DNA of 64,000 bases from JBQTKD01 sp963703165. GTDB lineage: Bacteria > Actinomycetota > Actinomycetes > Sporichthyales > Sporichthyaceae. How positions within the stretch are numbered: the stretch's first letter is position 1; every line of letters starts with the position of its first letter. Under the pieces are notes generated by a model. It was given only the letters and a program-made list of their open reading frames with translations. It did not search any database and had not been told where the DNA came from. Location: assembly GCA_963703165.1 (NCBI GenBank), contig OY969798.1:3100001-3164000 (forward strand), in the 5' to 3' direction. Shown in pieces: positions 25,415 to 34,567 of this stretch. The translations under genes and the position numbers were made by a program.

Positions 25415-26521
25415 TCAGACGTAGCGTTCGAGAATTGAGGACTCGGCCAGGCGGGACAGTCCTTCGCGGACTGAGCGGGCCCGGGACTCGCCGACGCCGT
25501 CGACAGCCTGCAGGTCGTCGATGCTGGCGGCCAGGAGCTTCTGCAGCCCGCCGAAGTGTTCGACGAGCCGTTCGATGACGGCGTTGGGCAGGCGCGGGAC
25601 CTTGGCGAGCAGCCGGTACCCGCGAGGGCTGACGGCTGCGTCGAGGGCGTCCACGGCGGAGCCGTGACCCAGTGCCTTCGCGACGGTGGTCAGGTCGAGC
25701 AGGTCGCCCGGGCTGAGCTCGTTGAGTGCGGCCAGGGCGTGCTCGACCGTCCAGGGGTTCCGCCCGGCCTGCGCGGGGAGGTAGTCCCGCGCGACGAGCT
25801 CGCGGTCCGGCTCGACCCCGGCGATCAGCTCGTCGAGCTGTAGCGCGAGGAGGCGACCGTCCGTGCCGAGTTCGACGACGTACCCGGAGATCTCTCCGGC
25901 GATCCGCCGCACCATCTCCAGGCGCTGCGCGACTGCGGCGACATCCCGGATGGTGACAAGGTCCTCGATCTCCAACGCCGAGAGCGTGCCGGAGACTTCG
26001 TCGAGCCGGAGTTTGTACCGCTCCAAGGTGGCCAAGGCCTGGTTGGCTCTGGCCAGTATCCCGCCGGAGTCCTCGAGTACGTGGCGGGTTCCGCCGACGT
26101 AGAGCGCGATCAGGTTCATCGACTGGCTCACCGAGATCACCGGGATGGCGACCTGGCGCGACGCCCGGTCTGCCGTGCGGTGGCGGGTGCCGGACTCGTT
26201 GGTGGGAATCGAGGAGTCCGGCATGAGGTGCACGGCGGCGCGCAGGATCTTGGTCGCCTCGCGGTCGAGCACGATGGCGCCGTCCATCTTGGCGAGCTCG
26301 CGCAGCCGGGTGGCGGAGAATTCGACGTCCAGCACGAAGCCGCCGGTGCACATGGATTCGACGGTCTTGTCGTAGCCGAGGACGATCAGCGCGCCGGTGT
26401 GGCCACGCAGGATGCGTTCCAGGCCTTCGCGGAGGGCGGTTCCGGGCGCGACCGCAGCGAGGGTGGCGCGCAGCAGTGTGTCGGTCTCTGCTGCGATGCG
26501 ATCAGCGCGGTCGGCGGACAC
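25415..26521 (-). CDS. disA: DNA integrity scanning protein / diadenylate cyclase DisA
   Basis: A 368-residue DisA that makes the second messenger c-di-AMP from two ATP and scans DNA for branched structures. The N-terminal DAC domain has the catalytic DGA (KMDGAIVLD) and RHR (SGTRHRTADRAS) motifs. A helical linker (about 150-290) and a C-terminal helix-hairpin-helix domain (LQAVDGVGESRARSVREGL) follow. The start is GTG 26521. It is downstream of radA on the same strand; RadA is a known partner of DisA in other bacteria. Confidence 0.96.
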   Translation of the reverse strand: MSADRADRIAAETDTLLRATLAAVAPGTALREGLERILRGHTGALIVLGYDKTVESMCTGGFVLDVEFSATRLRELAKMDGAIVLDREATKILRAAVHLMPDSSIPTNESGTRHRTADRASRQVAIPVISVSQSMNLIALYVGGTRHVLEDSGGILARANQALATLERYKLRLDEVSGTLSALEIEDLVTIRDVAAVAQRLEMVRRIAGEISGYVVELGTDGRLLALQLDELIAGVEPDRELVARDYLPAQAGRNPWTVEHALAALNELSPGDLLDLTTVAKALGHGSAVDALDAAVSPRGYRLLAKVPRLPNAVIERLVEHFGGLQKLLAASIDDLQAVDGVGESRARSVREGLSRLAESSILERYV

Positions 26522-26699
26522 GGGTCCCCTACGTAATTAATTGCGACGACGTCGAGTGCCAGCACCGAAATTGTAGGGCCCGGACCTGCGCGTTCGGTGA
26601 ATTCAGCGCCGCGCTTACATCACAGGGGACATTGCAATTGGGCATCATCCCTCTCTGCCTACCCGGGCAGGGGCCAGTCGACTCCGGGGTAGGTCGACC

Positions 26700-28094
26700 T
26701 CAGCCGACGGGGTGCAGCCGACGCTGTTCCCCGGCATCTCGTTGGTTCGTCGCGGCCGCCCACGCCATGGCGAGCGTCGAGACCTCCCGGACCTGCATTC
26801 CGGGCGGTGCGTCCACGCCGGAGCCGGCCGGGACGATGGCTCGCCGGAACCCCAGCCGGGCCGCCTCGGCCAGGCGCAGGCCCACCCCGCGGACGGGGCG
26901 GATCTCCCCGGTCAGTCCGATCTCCCCGAGCGCGACGAGGTCCCCTGGCAGCGGCCGGTCCGCGGCCGCTCCGGCGACGGCCAGGGCCAGGGCCAGATCC
27001 GCGGTCGGGTCGGTGAGCCGGACCCCGCCGACGGTGGAGGCGTAGACGTCCTGATCGTGCAGTTGGACCCCGGCGCGACGTTGCAGGACGGCCAGCAGCA
27101 GCGCGACCCGGCTGCTCTCCAGGCCGGAGCAGGTGCGCCGTGGGTTCGGCGACATCGTCTTGCCGACCAGCGCCTGCACCTCGACGACGAGCGCGCGCCG
27201 GCCCTCGACGGTGACCGTCACGCACTGGCCCGGCACCGGCGCGGGGGAGCGGGACACGAACAGACCGCTCGGGTCTGCCAGGCCGACGATGCCGTCCTCG
27301 CACAGTTCGAAGCAGGCGACCTCGTCCGACGGGCCGTAGCGGTTCTTCACCCCGCGGACCATGCGCAGCCGCCCGCCGCGCTCGCCCTCGAAGTGCAGCA
27401 CCACGTCGACGAGGTGCTCGAGCAGGCGGGGCCCGGCGATCGACCCCTCCTTGGTGACGTGTCCGACCAACACCGTGGTCATCGCGCGGTCCTTGGCCAG
27501 CCGGGTGACCCCGGAGGCGACCTCCCGGACCTGCGAGACGCCACCGGCCGCACCCTCGGCGTTCTCGCTCGAGATCGTCTGCACCGAGTCCACGATCAGC
27601 AGGCTCGGCGAGATGGCTTCGACGTGCTCCGCGATCGCGGCCAGGTCTGTCTCGGCAGCCATGTACAGGGTGTCCACCAAGGCGTCGACGCGCTCGGCGC
27701 GCAACCGCACCTGCGCAGCGGACTCCTCGCCGCTGACGTAAAGCACCGTCGCGCCGGTCCGCGCGACCTGGGCGGCGACCTCCAGCAGCAGCGTGGACTT
27801 GCCGACGCCGGGCTCGCCCGCGAGCAGCACCACTGCGCCCGCGACCAACCCACCGCCGAGCACCCGGTCCAACTCCGGTACGCCGCTGGTCACCGAGCGG
27901 GCGTCCTCAGCCGTGACCATCGTGATGGGAGTGGCCGTCGAGCGCGGGATGACCCGCCCACCGGTACGGCGCACCGACACCGGCCGTGCCGCCGCCACAG
28001 TGCTCCACGCCTGACATTCCCCGCAGCGGCCGACCCACTTGCTCGTCTGCCACCCACACTCGCTGCACCGGTACGACTCGCTCGCCTTGGCCAT
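26700..28094 (-). CDS. radA: DNA repair protein RadA (branch-migration ATPase)
   Basis: A 464-residue RadA. It has the N-terminal zinc finger (CSECGWQTSKWVGRCGEC), a RecA-like core with Walker A GEPGVGKST, the RadA-specific KNRYG motif (VKNRYGPSDEV), and a C-terminal Lon-like domain (DVYASTVGGVRLTDPTADLA). It helps process recombination intermediates. The start is ATG 28094 (MAKASESYRC), which fits the family; the frame extends 8 codons further. disA follows after about 180 bp. Confidence 0.96.
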   Translation of the reverse strand: MAKASESYRCSECGWQTSKWVGRCGECQAWSTVAAARPVSVRRTGGRVIPRSTATPITMVTAEDARSVTSGVPELDRVLGGGLVAGAVVLLAGEPGVGKSTLLLEVAAQVARTGATVLYVSGEESAAQVRLRAERVDALVDTLYMAAETDLAAIAEHVEAISPSLLIVDSVQTISSENAEGAAGGVSQVREVASGVTRLAKDRAMTTVLVGHVTKEGSIAGPRLLEHLVDVVLHFEGERGGRLRMVRGVKNRYGPSDEVACFELCEDGIVGLADPSGLFVSRSPAPVPGQCVTVTVEGRRALVVEVQALVGKTMSPNPRRTCSGLESSRVALLLAVLQRRAGVQLHDQDVYASTVGGVRLTDPTADLALALAVAGAAADRPLPGDLVALGEIGLTGEIRPVRGVGLRLAEAARLGFRRAIVPAGSGVDAPPGMQVREVSTLAMAWAAATNQRDAGEQRRLHPVG

Positions 28095-28150
28095 GTCGAA
28101 CAAGCTATCGATCGGCACCGACAGTTTTCATTTCCCGCGCCGGAGACCGA

Positions 28151-28921
28151 TCAGAAGCGGCGGAACCAGAGGTTCACCGCGGCGTCGACGTCCCAGCCAT
28201 CGCCCCGCTCGTCGATCTCGCGCAGCGCCGCCTCGACCACTGAACCGGCGAACTCGATCGTGAGCACATCGGCCAGGTCGGCGCGGGACTCGAAGTGCCA
28301 CCGCACGTCCAGTCGGCGACGGGCGAAGCCGCGCAGCGCCCAGAACCGCTCGTGGCCCTCCGGGTCGTGCCGCAGCCCGTCGGCCACCAGGCCCGCCGCG
28401 AACCATCGACCCACCGACGACCGCGTCGAGTCGTGATCCAGCACCACCGCCAGACCCCCGCGACGCAGCACCCGTTCGGCCTCCCGCAGCCCCGGCTCAC
28501 AGCCGGGCCCGAAGAAGTACGCCCACCGCGCGTGGGCCAGGTCCACCGACGAGTCCGCCACCGGCAGCTCCTGCGCCGATCCCTGACGCACCGTCACGTT
28601 GGTCAGCCCCGCAACGCGTTCGGTCGCCCGCGCCACCAACCCGCCGTGCGGTTCCACCCCGACGACCGTCCGCGCGCGCGCCGCCAACCGGGGCAGGTGG
28701 AATCCCGTCCCGCAGCCGACGTCGAGCACGTCACCCCAGCCCCCGCCGAGCACCGGCGGCCCCACCCGAGCGCTCTCCGCCACCAGCTCCGCGATCGCGG
28801 CCTCGATCACCCCGTCCGGGTCCACCGCCCGGTTCTCGGCCTCGTAGAGCTCGGTGTAGTCCCAGATGTTCGGGCTCGGTACCGCCCCGGCCGCGACGCT
28901 CCACCCGAAGCTGCTCACCAC
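28151..28921 (-). CDS. Class I SAM-dependent methyltransferase
   Basis: A 256-residue methyltransferase with motif I VLDVGCGTGFHLPRL, the acidic end of strand 2 in VVGVEPHG, and a ubiE/type-11-like core (VDLAHARWAYFFGPGCEPGL, EAERVLRRGGLAVVLDHD). The substrate is unknown. It lies between purC and radA on the minus strand; the upstream gap carries palindromic element F. Confidence 0.85.
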   Translation of the reverse strand: MVSSFGWSVAAGAVPSPNIWDYTELYEAENRAVDPDGVIEAAIAELVAESARVGPPVLGGGWGDVLDVGCGTGFHLPRLAARARTVVGVEPHGGLVARATERVAGLTNVTVRQGSAQELPVADSSVDLAHARWAYFFGPGCEPGLREAERVLRRGGLAVVLDHDSTRSSVGRWFAAGLVADGLRHDPEGHERFWALRGFARRRLDVRWHFESRADLADVLTIEFAGSVVEAALREIDERGDGWDVDAAVNLWFRRF

Positions 28922-28941
28922 GTCCGGACCGCCTCGTCAGA

Positions 28942-29017
28942 CGGGCATCGATGCCCGTGTGACCACGATGAGTCCCTAAAGCGGGGCTCCAAGTGGTCAC
29001 CAGGGCATCGATGCCCA
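28942..29017. repeat. Inverted-repeat element F with two GGGCATCGATGCCC palindromes
   Basis: A perfect palindrome (CGGGCATCGATGCCCG, 28942-28957) and a second one at 29003-29016 form the outer ends; GTGACCAC (28959-28966) and GTGGTCAC (28993-29000) form the inner arms. The 24-bp composite arms match at 22 positions. It lies in the purC/methyltransferase gap. It is the only copy I found in the window. Confidence 0.75.
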
Positions 29018-29056
29018 TGCGACCGCGCCCACCCCCAGGCGCTCACCACGGACGGC

Positions 29057-29890
29057 TCACGCCCAGTCGGTCCCGGTGAGGCGCTTGTAGATGTCCATGT
29101 AGCGCTCCCGGGTCGCCTCGACGATCTCCGGCGGGACCTCCGGTGCGGGCGGCTTGCGGTCCCACCCGGTCCCGGCGGCCCAGTCGCGCACGAACTGCTT
29201 GTCCAGGCCGTGCTGCGCTCGCCCCGGCGCCCAGTCGGCGGCCGGCCAGAACCGCGAGGAGTCCGGGGTCAGCAGCTCGTCGCCGAGGGTCAGGACCCCG
29301 TCGGCGTCCAGGCCCAGCTCGACCTTGGTGTCCGCGATGAGAATTCCGCGCTCGGCCGCGATCTCCGACCCACGCCGGTACAACTCCAACGTCACCGACC
29401 GCAGCTGCTCGCCCAGCTCCGCGCCGACCGCCGCAGTGACCTCCGCCGCGGTCATCGGCTCGTCGTGATCCCCGACCGGAGCCTTGGTCGTCGGAGTGAA
29501 GATCGGCTCGGGCAGGCGCGAGCCCTCGTCCAGCCCCGGCGGCAGGGGAACCCCGCTGACGGTCCCGTCGGCGCGGTACTGCGCGGTGCCCGACCCGGCG
29601 AGGTACCCCCGGGCCACACACTCGACCGGCACCATCGTCAGCCGACGACACCGGATCGCCCGCCCGGCCCACTCCGCGGGCACGTCGGTCGCCGACACGA
29701 CGTGATCCGGCACGATCCCGGCCAGCTCCTGGAACCACCACAGCGACAACGCCGTGAGGATCGCGCCCTTGTCCGGGATCGGGGTCGGCAGGATGACGTC
29801 GTAGACGGAGACCCGGTCGGAGGCGACCAGGATCAGGTCCTCGCCGTCGGCCCAGACGTCACGGACCTTGCCCGAATGCAGAAGTTCCAC
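29057..29890 (-). CDS. purC: Phosphoribosylaminoimidazole-succinocarboxamide synthase
   Basis: A 277-residue SAICAR synthetase of purine synthesis, joining CAIR and aspartate with ATP. Typical segments are SGKVRDVW (ATP loop), DRVSVYDVILPTPIPDKG, ECVARGYLAGSG and LIADTKVELGLD. Length is normal. The start is GTG 29890. It is followed downstream by element F and the methyltransferase. Confidence 0.96.
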   Translation of the reverse strand: MELLHSGKVRDVWADGEDLILVASDRVSVYDVILPTPIPDKGAILTALSLWWFQELAGIVPDHVVSATDVPAEWAGRAIRCRRLTMVPVECVARGYLAGSGTAQYRADGTVSGVPLPPGLDEGSRLPEPIFTPTTKAPVGDHDEPMTAAEVTAAVGAELGEQLRSVTLELYRRGSEIAAERGILIADTKVELGLDADGVLTLGDELLTPDSSRFWPAADWAPGRAQHGLDKQFVRDWAAGTGWDRKPPAPEVPPEIVEATRERYMDIYKRLTGTDWA

Positions 29891-29911
29891 AGCGCCAGCT
29901 TCTACGGGGGC

Positions 29912-30652
29912 TCAGCGCGGAGGATCGGCGGGGTGGCGAGCGACCGGCACCATGCCTTCGCGCTCGGCGCACAGCCGGGCCAGCACGTCGTAGGCGCCGT
30001 CGCCCATCAGCTCACGGAGCTCGGCCTCGCTGCTGACCCACACCGGATCCTTGCCGACGTACGCCTCGGCCGAGGACGTGCACCACCAGTGCAGGTCGTG
30101 CCCGCCGGGGCCCCACCCCCGCCGGTCGAACTCACCGATGCTGACCTCTGTGTAGGTGGTCTCGTCCGGGCGCGTGACCTCCCGGTAGCCCCGTTTCACC
30201 GGCACCTGCCAGCACACGTCGGGCTTGAGCTTGATGAAGTGCACGCCCTCCTTGATCGCGAGGCCGTGCAGCGCGCACCCGGAGCCGCCGGGGAAGTCGT
30301 CGCGGTTGAGGAAGATGCAGGCCCCGTCGACGACGCGGGTCTTGCGGGCGCCGTCCTCGTCGAGCTCGACGAAGTTCTTGCGGCCCTTCTTGGCGAACTG
30401 CCACTCCTCGTCGGACAGCCGCGCGGCGGCCTTGCGCACGCGCTTCTCGTCGGCCTTGTCGGTGAAGTGCGCCCCGAGGGTGCAGCACCCGTCCGACGCG
30501 CGTCCGGCCGCGATGCCGCCGCACCCGTTCTGGAAGATGCAGGTCCACCGTGAGGTGAGCCACGTCAGGTCTGCGCGGATCATGTGATCCGGGTTGTCCG
30601 GATCGGGGAATTCGACCCACGTACGCGGGAAATCGAGCATCACCTCAGCCAC
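29912..30652 (-). CDS. Conserved cysteine-rich protein of unknown function
   Basis: A 246-residue protein conserved in actinobacteria by my recollection, resembling DUF3109/YkgJ-type putative metal-cluster proteins. Cysteines recur in CIFQNGCGG, DGCC, GACIF, GSGCALHG, DVCW and WWCTS, as in an iron-sulfur or zinc-binding fold. The function is not known. The ATG at 30652 lies 74 bp from the divergent ppx/gppA start. It is 21 bp upstream of purC on the same strand. Confidence 0.72.
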   Translation of the reverse strand: MAEVMLDFPRTWVEFPDPDNPDHMIRADLTWLTSRWTCIFQNGCGGIAAGRASDGCCTLGAHFTDKADEKRVRKAAARLSDEEWQFAKKGRKNFVELDEDGARKTRVVDGACIFLNRDDFPGGSGCALHGLAIKEGVHFIKLKPDVCWQVPVKRGYREVTRPDETTYTEVSIGEFDRRGWGPGGHDLHWWCTSSAEAYVGKDPVWVSSEAELRELMGDGAYDVLARLCAEREGMVPVARHPADPPR

Positions 30653-30726
30653 CCGTGCAGCCTATGCCGCCGAGGTTACGGACAGCGTCCGCTCCGCAGC
30701 GCGCCCCGCGAGATAGCGTTCAGAAC

Positions 30727-31665
30727 ATGCGCTTGGGCGTGCTCGACGTGGGCTCCAACACCGTTCACCTGCTGGTGATGGACGCCCATCACGGTGCTCG
30801 GCCCTGGGCGGCGCACTCGGACAAGACCGAACTGCGGCTCGTCGATCACCTGACGAAGTCCGGAGCCCTGTCCCCGACAGGGCGCATCGCACTCACCGCC
30901 GCCGTCGCCCACGCGCAGAAGGTCGCCGAACAGACCAAGGCCGAGGAGATGCTCGCCTTCGCCACCTCGGCGCTGCGCGAGGCCAAGAACGCCGAGGAGG
31001 TCCTCGAGGGCATCCGTACCGAGACCGGCGTCGACCTGCAGGTGCTCGGCGGCGAGGACGAGGCTCGCCTCACGTTCCTGGCCGCCCGGCGCTGGTGCGG
31101 CTGGTCGGCGGGGCGCCTCCTGCTCCTCGACATCGGTGGCGGCTCCCTGGAACTGGCCTGCGGGGTCGACGAGGAGCCCGAGACCGCCGTCTCCGTCCCG
31201 CTGGGTGCTGCGCGGTTGACCCGGACCATGCTCGCCGCGGACCCGCCCAAGCCGGAGGCCGTCGAGGAGTTGCGGCGCGGGGTGGCGGAGACCCTGGCGA
31301 AGGCGTGCGGGCCGATCCAGGAGATCGGCGTTCCGGACCGGGTCGTGGGGACGTCGAAGACGTTTCGGCAATTGGCCCGCATCGCCGGAGCAGCGCCCAG
31401 CTCTGAGGGGCACTACGCGCGGCGCGTGCTCCGACGGGACGACGTGAGCCATTGGGCCGCGAAACTGGCCAAGATGAAGGTCAGCGAACGGGCCGGATTG
31501 CCCGGGGTGTCTGCCGGGCGGGCGCAGCAGCTGCTCGCCGGCGCCATCGTCGCCGAGGCTGCGATGGACGCCTTCGGGGTCGAAGAGCTCGATATCTGCC
31601 CGTGGGCCCTGCGTGAGGGCGTCATCCTGCGCCGCCTGGACTGGATCCGGGAGTCCGGCGTCTGA
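30727..31665 (+). CDS. Ppx/GppA family exopolyphosphatase / pppGpp phosphatase
   Basis: A 312-residue Ppx/GppA ASKHA-fold phosphatase acting on polyphosphate or (p)ppGpp. It shows the N-terminal phosphate loop LGVLDVGSNTVHLLV, LAFATSALREAKN and the second loop LLLDIGGGSLELA. It is the short form typical of actinobacteria, like Rv0496. The start is ATG 30727 (an in-frame GTG at 30655 exists). Its TGA overlaps the next ATG by one base, an arrangement like Rv0496-Rv0498 in Mycobacterium. Confidence 0.92.
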   Translation: MRLGVLDVGSNTVHLLVMDAHHGARPWAAHSDKTELRLVDHLTKSGALSPTGRIALTAAVAHAQKVAEQTKAEEMLAFATSALREAKNAEEVLEGIRTETGVDLQVLGGEDEARLTFLAARRWCGWSAGRLLLLDIGGGSLELACGVDEEPETAVSVPLGAARLTRTMLAADPPKPEAVEELRRGVAETLAKACGPIQEIGVPDRVVGTSKTFRQLARIAGAAPSSEGHYARRVLRRDDVSHWAAKLAKMKVSERAGLPGVSAGRAQQLLAGAIVAEAAMDAFGVEELDICPWALREGVILRRLDWIRESGV

Positions 31666-32498
31666 TGGCGGCGCCGAGCAGCGACAGCGACGGCCGGGTG
31701 GTCCAGGTCCCGGACGCCAAGGTCTGCCTGTCCACGTCCTCGGTGTACCCGGAGTCCACCGGCGCGGCCTTCGAGCTGGCCGCCGCGCTGGGCTTCGACG
31801 GCGTCGAGGTGATGGTCGGGGTGGACCCGGTCAGCCAGGACCCGGCGGCGCTGCGGCACCTGTCGGACTACCACCAGATGCCCATCACCGCGATCCACGC
31901 GCCCTGCCTGCTGATCACCCAACGGGTCTGGGGGACCGACCCGTGGGGGAAGTTGCAGCGCGCCAGGGCGGTCGGGGAGGAACTCGGTGCCGGGGTCGTC
32001 GTCGTGCACCCGCCCTTCCGCTGGCAGCGCGAGTACGCCAAGGCCTTCGAGACGGGCCTCGCGCGGATGCAGGAGGAGACCGACGTCGCCTTCGCCGTGG
32101 AGAACATGTATCCGTGGAAGGCCGGCAGCCGACAGGTCCAGGCCTACGCCCCGGACTGGGACATCGTCGACCGGGCCTACCCCGACGTCACCCTCGACCT
32201 CTCGCACACCTCGGTGTCGCACTCGGACCCGCTGAAGATGATCGGCCTGCTCGGCGACCGCCTGCGCCACCTGCACCTGGCCGACGGCTCGGGCACCAAC
32301 AAGGACGAACACCTGATCCCCGGCCGCGGCAACCAGCCCTGCGAAGAGGTCCTCGAGCAGCTCTGCCGCAATGGCTTCACCGGCAACGTCGTCCTCGAGG
32401 TGAACACCCGCCGCTGCGCCAACCGCGCCGAGCGCGAGTCCGACCTGATGGAGGCCCTCGCCTTCACCCGCCTCCACCTGGCGGCCCCGTCCCTCTGA
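31665..32498 (+). CDS. Sugar phosphate isomerase/epimerase-like TIM-barrel protein
   Basis: A 277-residue xylose-isomerase-like TIM barrel similar to Rv0498. Metal-site-like residues are seen in VVVVHPPF, VAFAVENMYPW, VTLDLSHTSVS and LRHLHLADGSG (Glu, Asp and His positions). The substrate is unknown. It overlaps ppx by one base and is followed by repeat A copy 3. Confidence 0.82.
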   Translation: MAAPSSDSDGRVVQVPDAKVCLSTSSVYPESTGAAFELAAALGFDGVEVMVGVDPVSQDPAALRHLSDYHQMPITAIHAPCLLITQRVWGTDPWGKLQRARAVGEELGAGVVVVHPPFRWQREYAKAFETGLARMQEETDVAFAVENMYPWKAGSRQVQAYAPDWDIVDRAYPDVTLDLSHTSVSHSDPLKMIGLLGDRLRHLHLADGSGTNKDEHLIPGRGNQPCEEVLEQLCRNGFTGNVVLEVNTRRCANRAERESDLMEALAFTRLHLAAPSL

Positions 32499-32523
32499 GG
32501 CCCCTCTCCGCCCGCCCCCGATT

Positions 32524-32614
32524 TTCCCCGAGAGTGCAATTTCGGTACGCGCGCGACGTCGGTTTGTCCGGGTTTGCGGGGATTCTGAGTCCCCGAGAGT
32601 GCAATTTTCGTACG
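32524..32614. repeat. Dispersed repeat A, copy 3
   Basis: Units at 32524-32549 and 32589-32614 (CCCCGAGAGTGCAATTT, ending TACG) have the same 65-bp period; the spacer holds GGTTTGTCCGGGTTTG. Unlike copies 1 and 2 it lies between two same-strand genes. Confidence 0.88.
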
Positions 32615-32690
32615 CCTCGGACCGGAGCCCGCATCACGTGGGGATGACGCGTCGCCGAATTGCCGCGCGGGTGGGCTCGCAGGCCTCACC

Positions 32691-33632
32691 ATGATCGGCA
32701 TGTTGGTGCGCAACGCCGTCCTGTTCGCCGCCCGTTCCGACCGGCTGCGGGACGCCGTCGCGGCCGCGCCCGGGACTCGTTCGATCGTGCGGCGCTTCGT
32801 CGCCGGCGAGACCGTCGCGGAGGCCGTCGCCGCCGCGCTCGAGCTGTGTGGTTCCGGGCTGAAGGTGTCCCTGGATCACCTCGGTGAGGACACCGAGGAC
32901 CGCGCCGGTGCCGACGCGATGCGTGAGTCCTGCCTCGACCTGCTCGGTGCCCTCGACGCCTCCGGGCTGACGAGCTGCGCCGAGGTGTCGGTGAAGCTGT
33001 CCTCCCTCGGTCAGGCACTCGGGGCCGACGGGGACAAGATCGCCTACGAGAACGCCTGGAAGATCTGCGAGCTCGCCGCGAGGTACGGCACGACGATCAC
33101 CGTCGACATGGAGGACCACACCACAACCGACGCGACCCTGGCCACGATCCGCGACCTGCGCGCGGACTTCCCCTGGGTCGGCGCGGTGCTGCAGGCGTAC
33201 CTGCGCCGCACCGAGGGCGACCTCCGCGACCTCGTCGGGCCGGGCTCGCGGATCCGGCTGTGCAAGGGCGCCTACGCGGAGCCGGAGTCCGTCGCGTGGA
33301 CCGACGGTGCGGAGATCGACCGCAACTACGTGCGCTGCCTGAAGATCCTGATGGCCGGTCAGGGACACCCGATGATCGCCACCCACGATCCACGCCTGAT
33401 CGCCATCGCGGCCTACCTGGCGAATGCGAACGGCCGCGACGCCGACGCGTTCGAGTACCAGATGCTGCACGGTGTCCGCCCGGCCGAGCAGATCCGCCTG
33501 ACCGCCGACGGCGCCACCGTCCGGGTCTACGTCCCCTTCGGCGCCCAGTGGTACGGGTACCTGATGCGCCGCCTCGCCGAGCGCCCCGCCAACCTCGCCT
33601 TCTTCGCCCGCTCGCTGCTCACCACCCGCTGA
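32691..33632 (+). CDS. putA: Proline dehydrogenase
   Basis: A 313-residue monofunctional FAD-dependent proline dehydrogenase (PutA/PRODH domain) that oxidises proline to pyrroline-5-carboxylate. Barrel motifs are EVSVKLSSLGQ, TITVDMEDH, GAVLQAYLRRTE, IRLCKGAYAEP and MIATHDPRL, ending YVPFGAQWYGYLMRRLAERP. The start is ATG 32691 or 32700. It stands just before proC, which makes proline from the same intermediate. Confidence 0.94.
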   Translation: MIGMLVRNAVLFAARSDRLRDAVAAAPGTRSIVRRFVAGETVAEAVAAALELCGSGLKVSLDHLGEDTEDRAGADAMRESCLDLLGALDASGLTSCAEVSVKLSSLGQALGADGDKIAYENAWKICELAARYGTTITVDMEDHTTTDATLATIRDLRADFPWVGAVLQAYLRRTEGDLRDLVGPGSRIRLCKGAYAEPESVAWTDGAEIDRNYVRCLKILMAGQGHPMIATHDPRLIAIAAYLANANGRDADAFEYQMLHGVRPAEQIRLTADGATVRVYVPFGAQWYGYLMRRLAERPANLAFFARSLLTTR

Positions 33633-33641
33633 CCTGAACCC

Positions 33642-33720
33642 TGCGCTCATTACTGACAGCGGACATTTCGCGCCCGGTTTGTCCGGGTCCGTGTGGCCGT
33701 ACGCTCAGTACTGAGCGCAC
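33642..33720. repeat. Repeat C: core GGTTTGTCCGGGT with inverted flanks
   Basis: The left flank TGCGCTCATTACTGACAGC (33642-33660) and the right flank ACGCTCAGTACTGAGCGCA (33701-33719) are inverted relatives; the right one includes GCTCAGTACTGAGC. Between them is CGGTTTGTCCGGGTCCG, the core also found in A and B. It occupies the putA/proC gap. Confidence 0.7.
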
Positions 33721-33746
33721 GAGCACGCGAGCGGGAGAGTGGCCAG

Positions 33747-34556
33747 ATGGTTCAGCGGGTGGCGGTACTGGGCGGCGGCAAGATGGGTGAGGCGCTGCTG
33801 GCCGGGATGCTGCGGGCCGGGCGGTCGGTGGCCGAGGTCGTCGTCGTCGAACGGCACCCGGAGCGGGCGGCCGAGCTGCGCGAGCGCTACGGCGTCGCGA
33901 CCCCGAACAGTGCCGAGGCGATGAAGGACGCTGACGTACTCCTGCTCGTCGTCAAGCCGCAGGACATGGCCACGTTGCTCAGCGAGATCGGACCCGACGT
34001 CCGTCCGGACCAACTCGTCGTGTCCGTCGCCGCCGGCATCACGACCGCGTTCATCGAACGCCACGTCGGGGAGACCGTCCCGGTCGTGCGGGTCATGTCG
34101 AACACCGCGGTGTTCGTCGACGAGGCGATGAGCGCGATCTCGGCCGGATCGCACGCCCGTCCCGAACACCTGCGCGTCGCCGAAGACATGCTCAGCCCCG
34201 TCGGTGAGGTCATCCGGGTCCCCGAGGCCCAGCAGGACGCGGTCACCGCGCTGTCGGGTTCCGGCCCCGCGTACTTCTTCTACATGGTCGAGGCGATGAC
34301 CGAGGCCGGGATCAGCCTCGGCCTGCCGCGCGAGACCGCGCACAACCTCATCGTGCAGACGGCCGTCGGCGCCGCGAAGATGCTCAAGGAGTCCGGCGAG
34401 CACCCGGTGAAGCTGCGCGAAGCAGTGATGTCCCCGGCAGGCACCACGATCGCCGCGATCCGCGAGATGGAGAACCACGGGGTGCGCGCCGCCATGCACG
34501 CGGCGCTCGAGGCGGCACGCAACCGCTCCCGCGAACTCGCCTCCGGCATCTCCTAG
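33747..34556 (+). CDS. proC: Pyrroline-5-carboxylate reductase
   Basis: A 269-residue NAD(P)H-dependent enzyme for the last step of proline synthesis. It has the Rossmann motif VAVLGGGKMGEALL at the N-terminus, VLLLVKPQDM, RVMSNTAVFV and the C-terminal AVMSPAGTTIAAIREME with SGSGPAYFFYMVEAM. The start is ATG 33747, with GGGAGAG upstream; a longer frame would translate repeat C. Order matches Rv0500. Confidence 0.95.
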   Translation: MVQRVAVLGGGKMGEALLAGMLRAGRSVAEVVVVERHPERAAELRERYGVATPNSAEAMKDADVLLLVVKPQDMATLLSEIGPDVRPDQLVVSVAAGITTAFIERHVGETVPVVRVMSNTAVFVDEAMSAISAGSHARPEHLRVAEDMLSPVGEVIRVPEAQQDAVTALSGSGPAYFFYMVEAMTEAGISLGLPRETAHNLIVQTAVGAAKMLKESGEHPVKLREAVMSPAGTTIAAIREMENHGVRAAMHAALEAARNRSRELASGIS

Positions 34557-34567
34557 CGCCACAGTCC

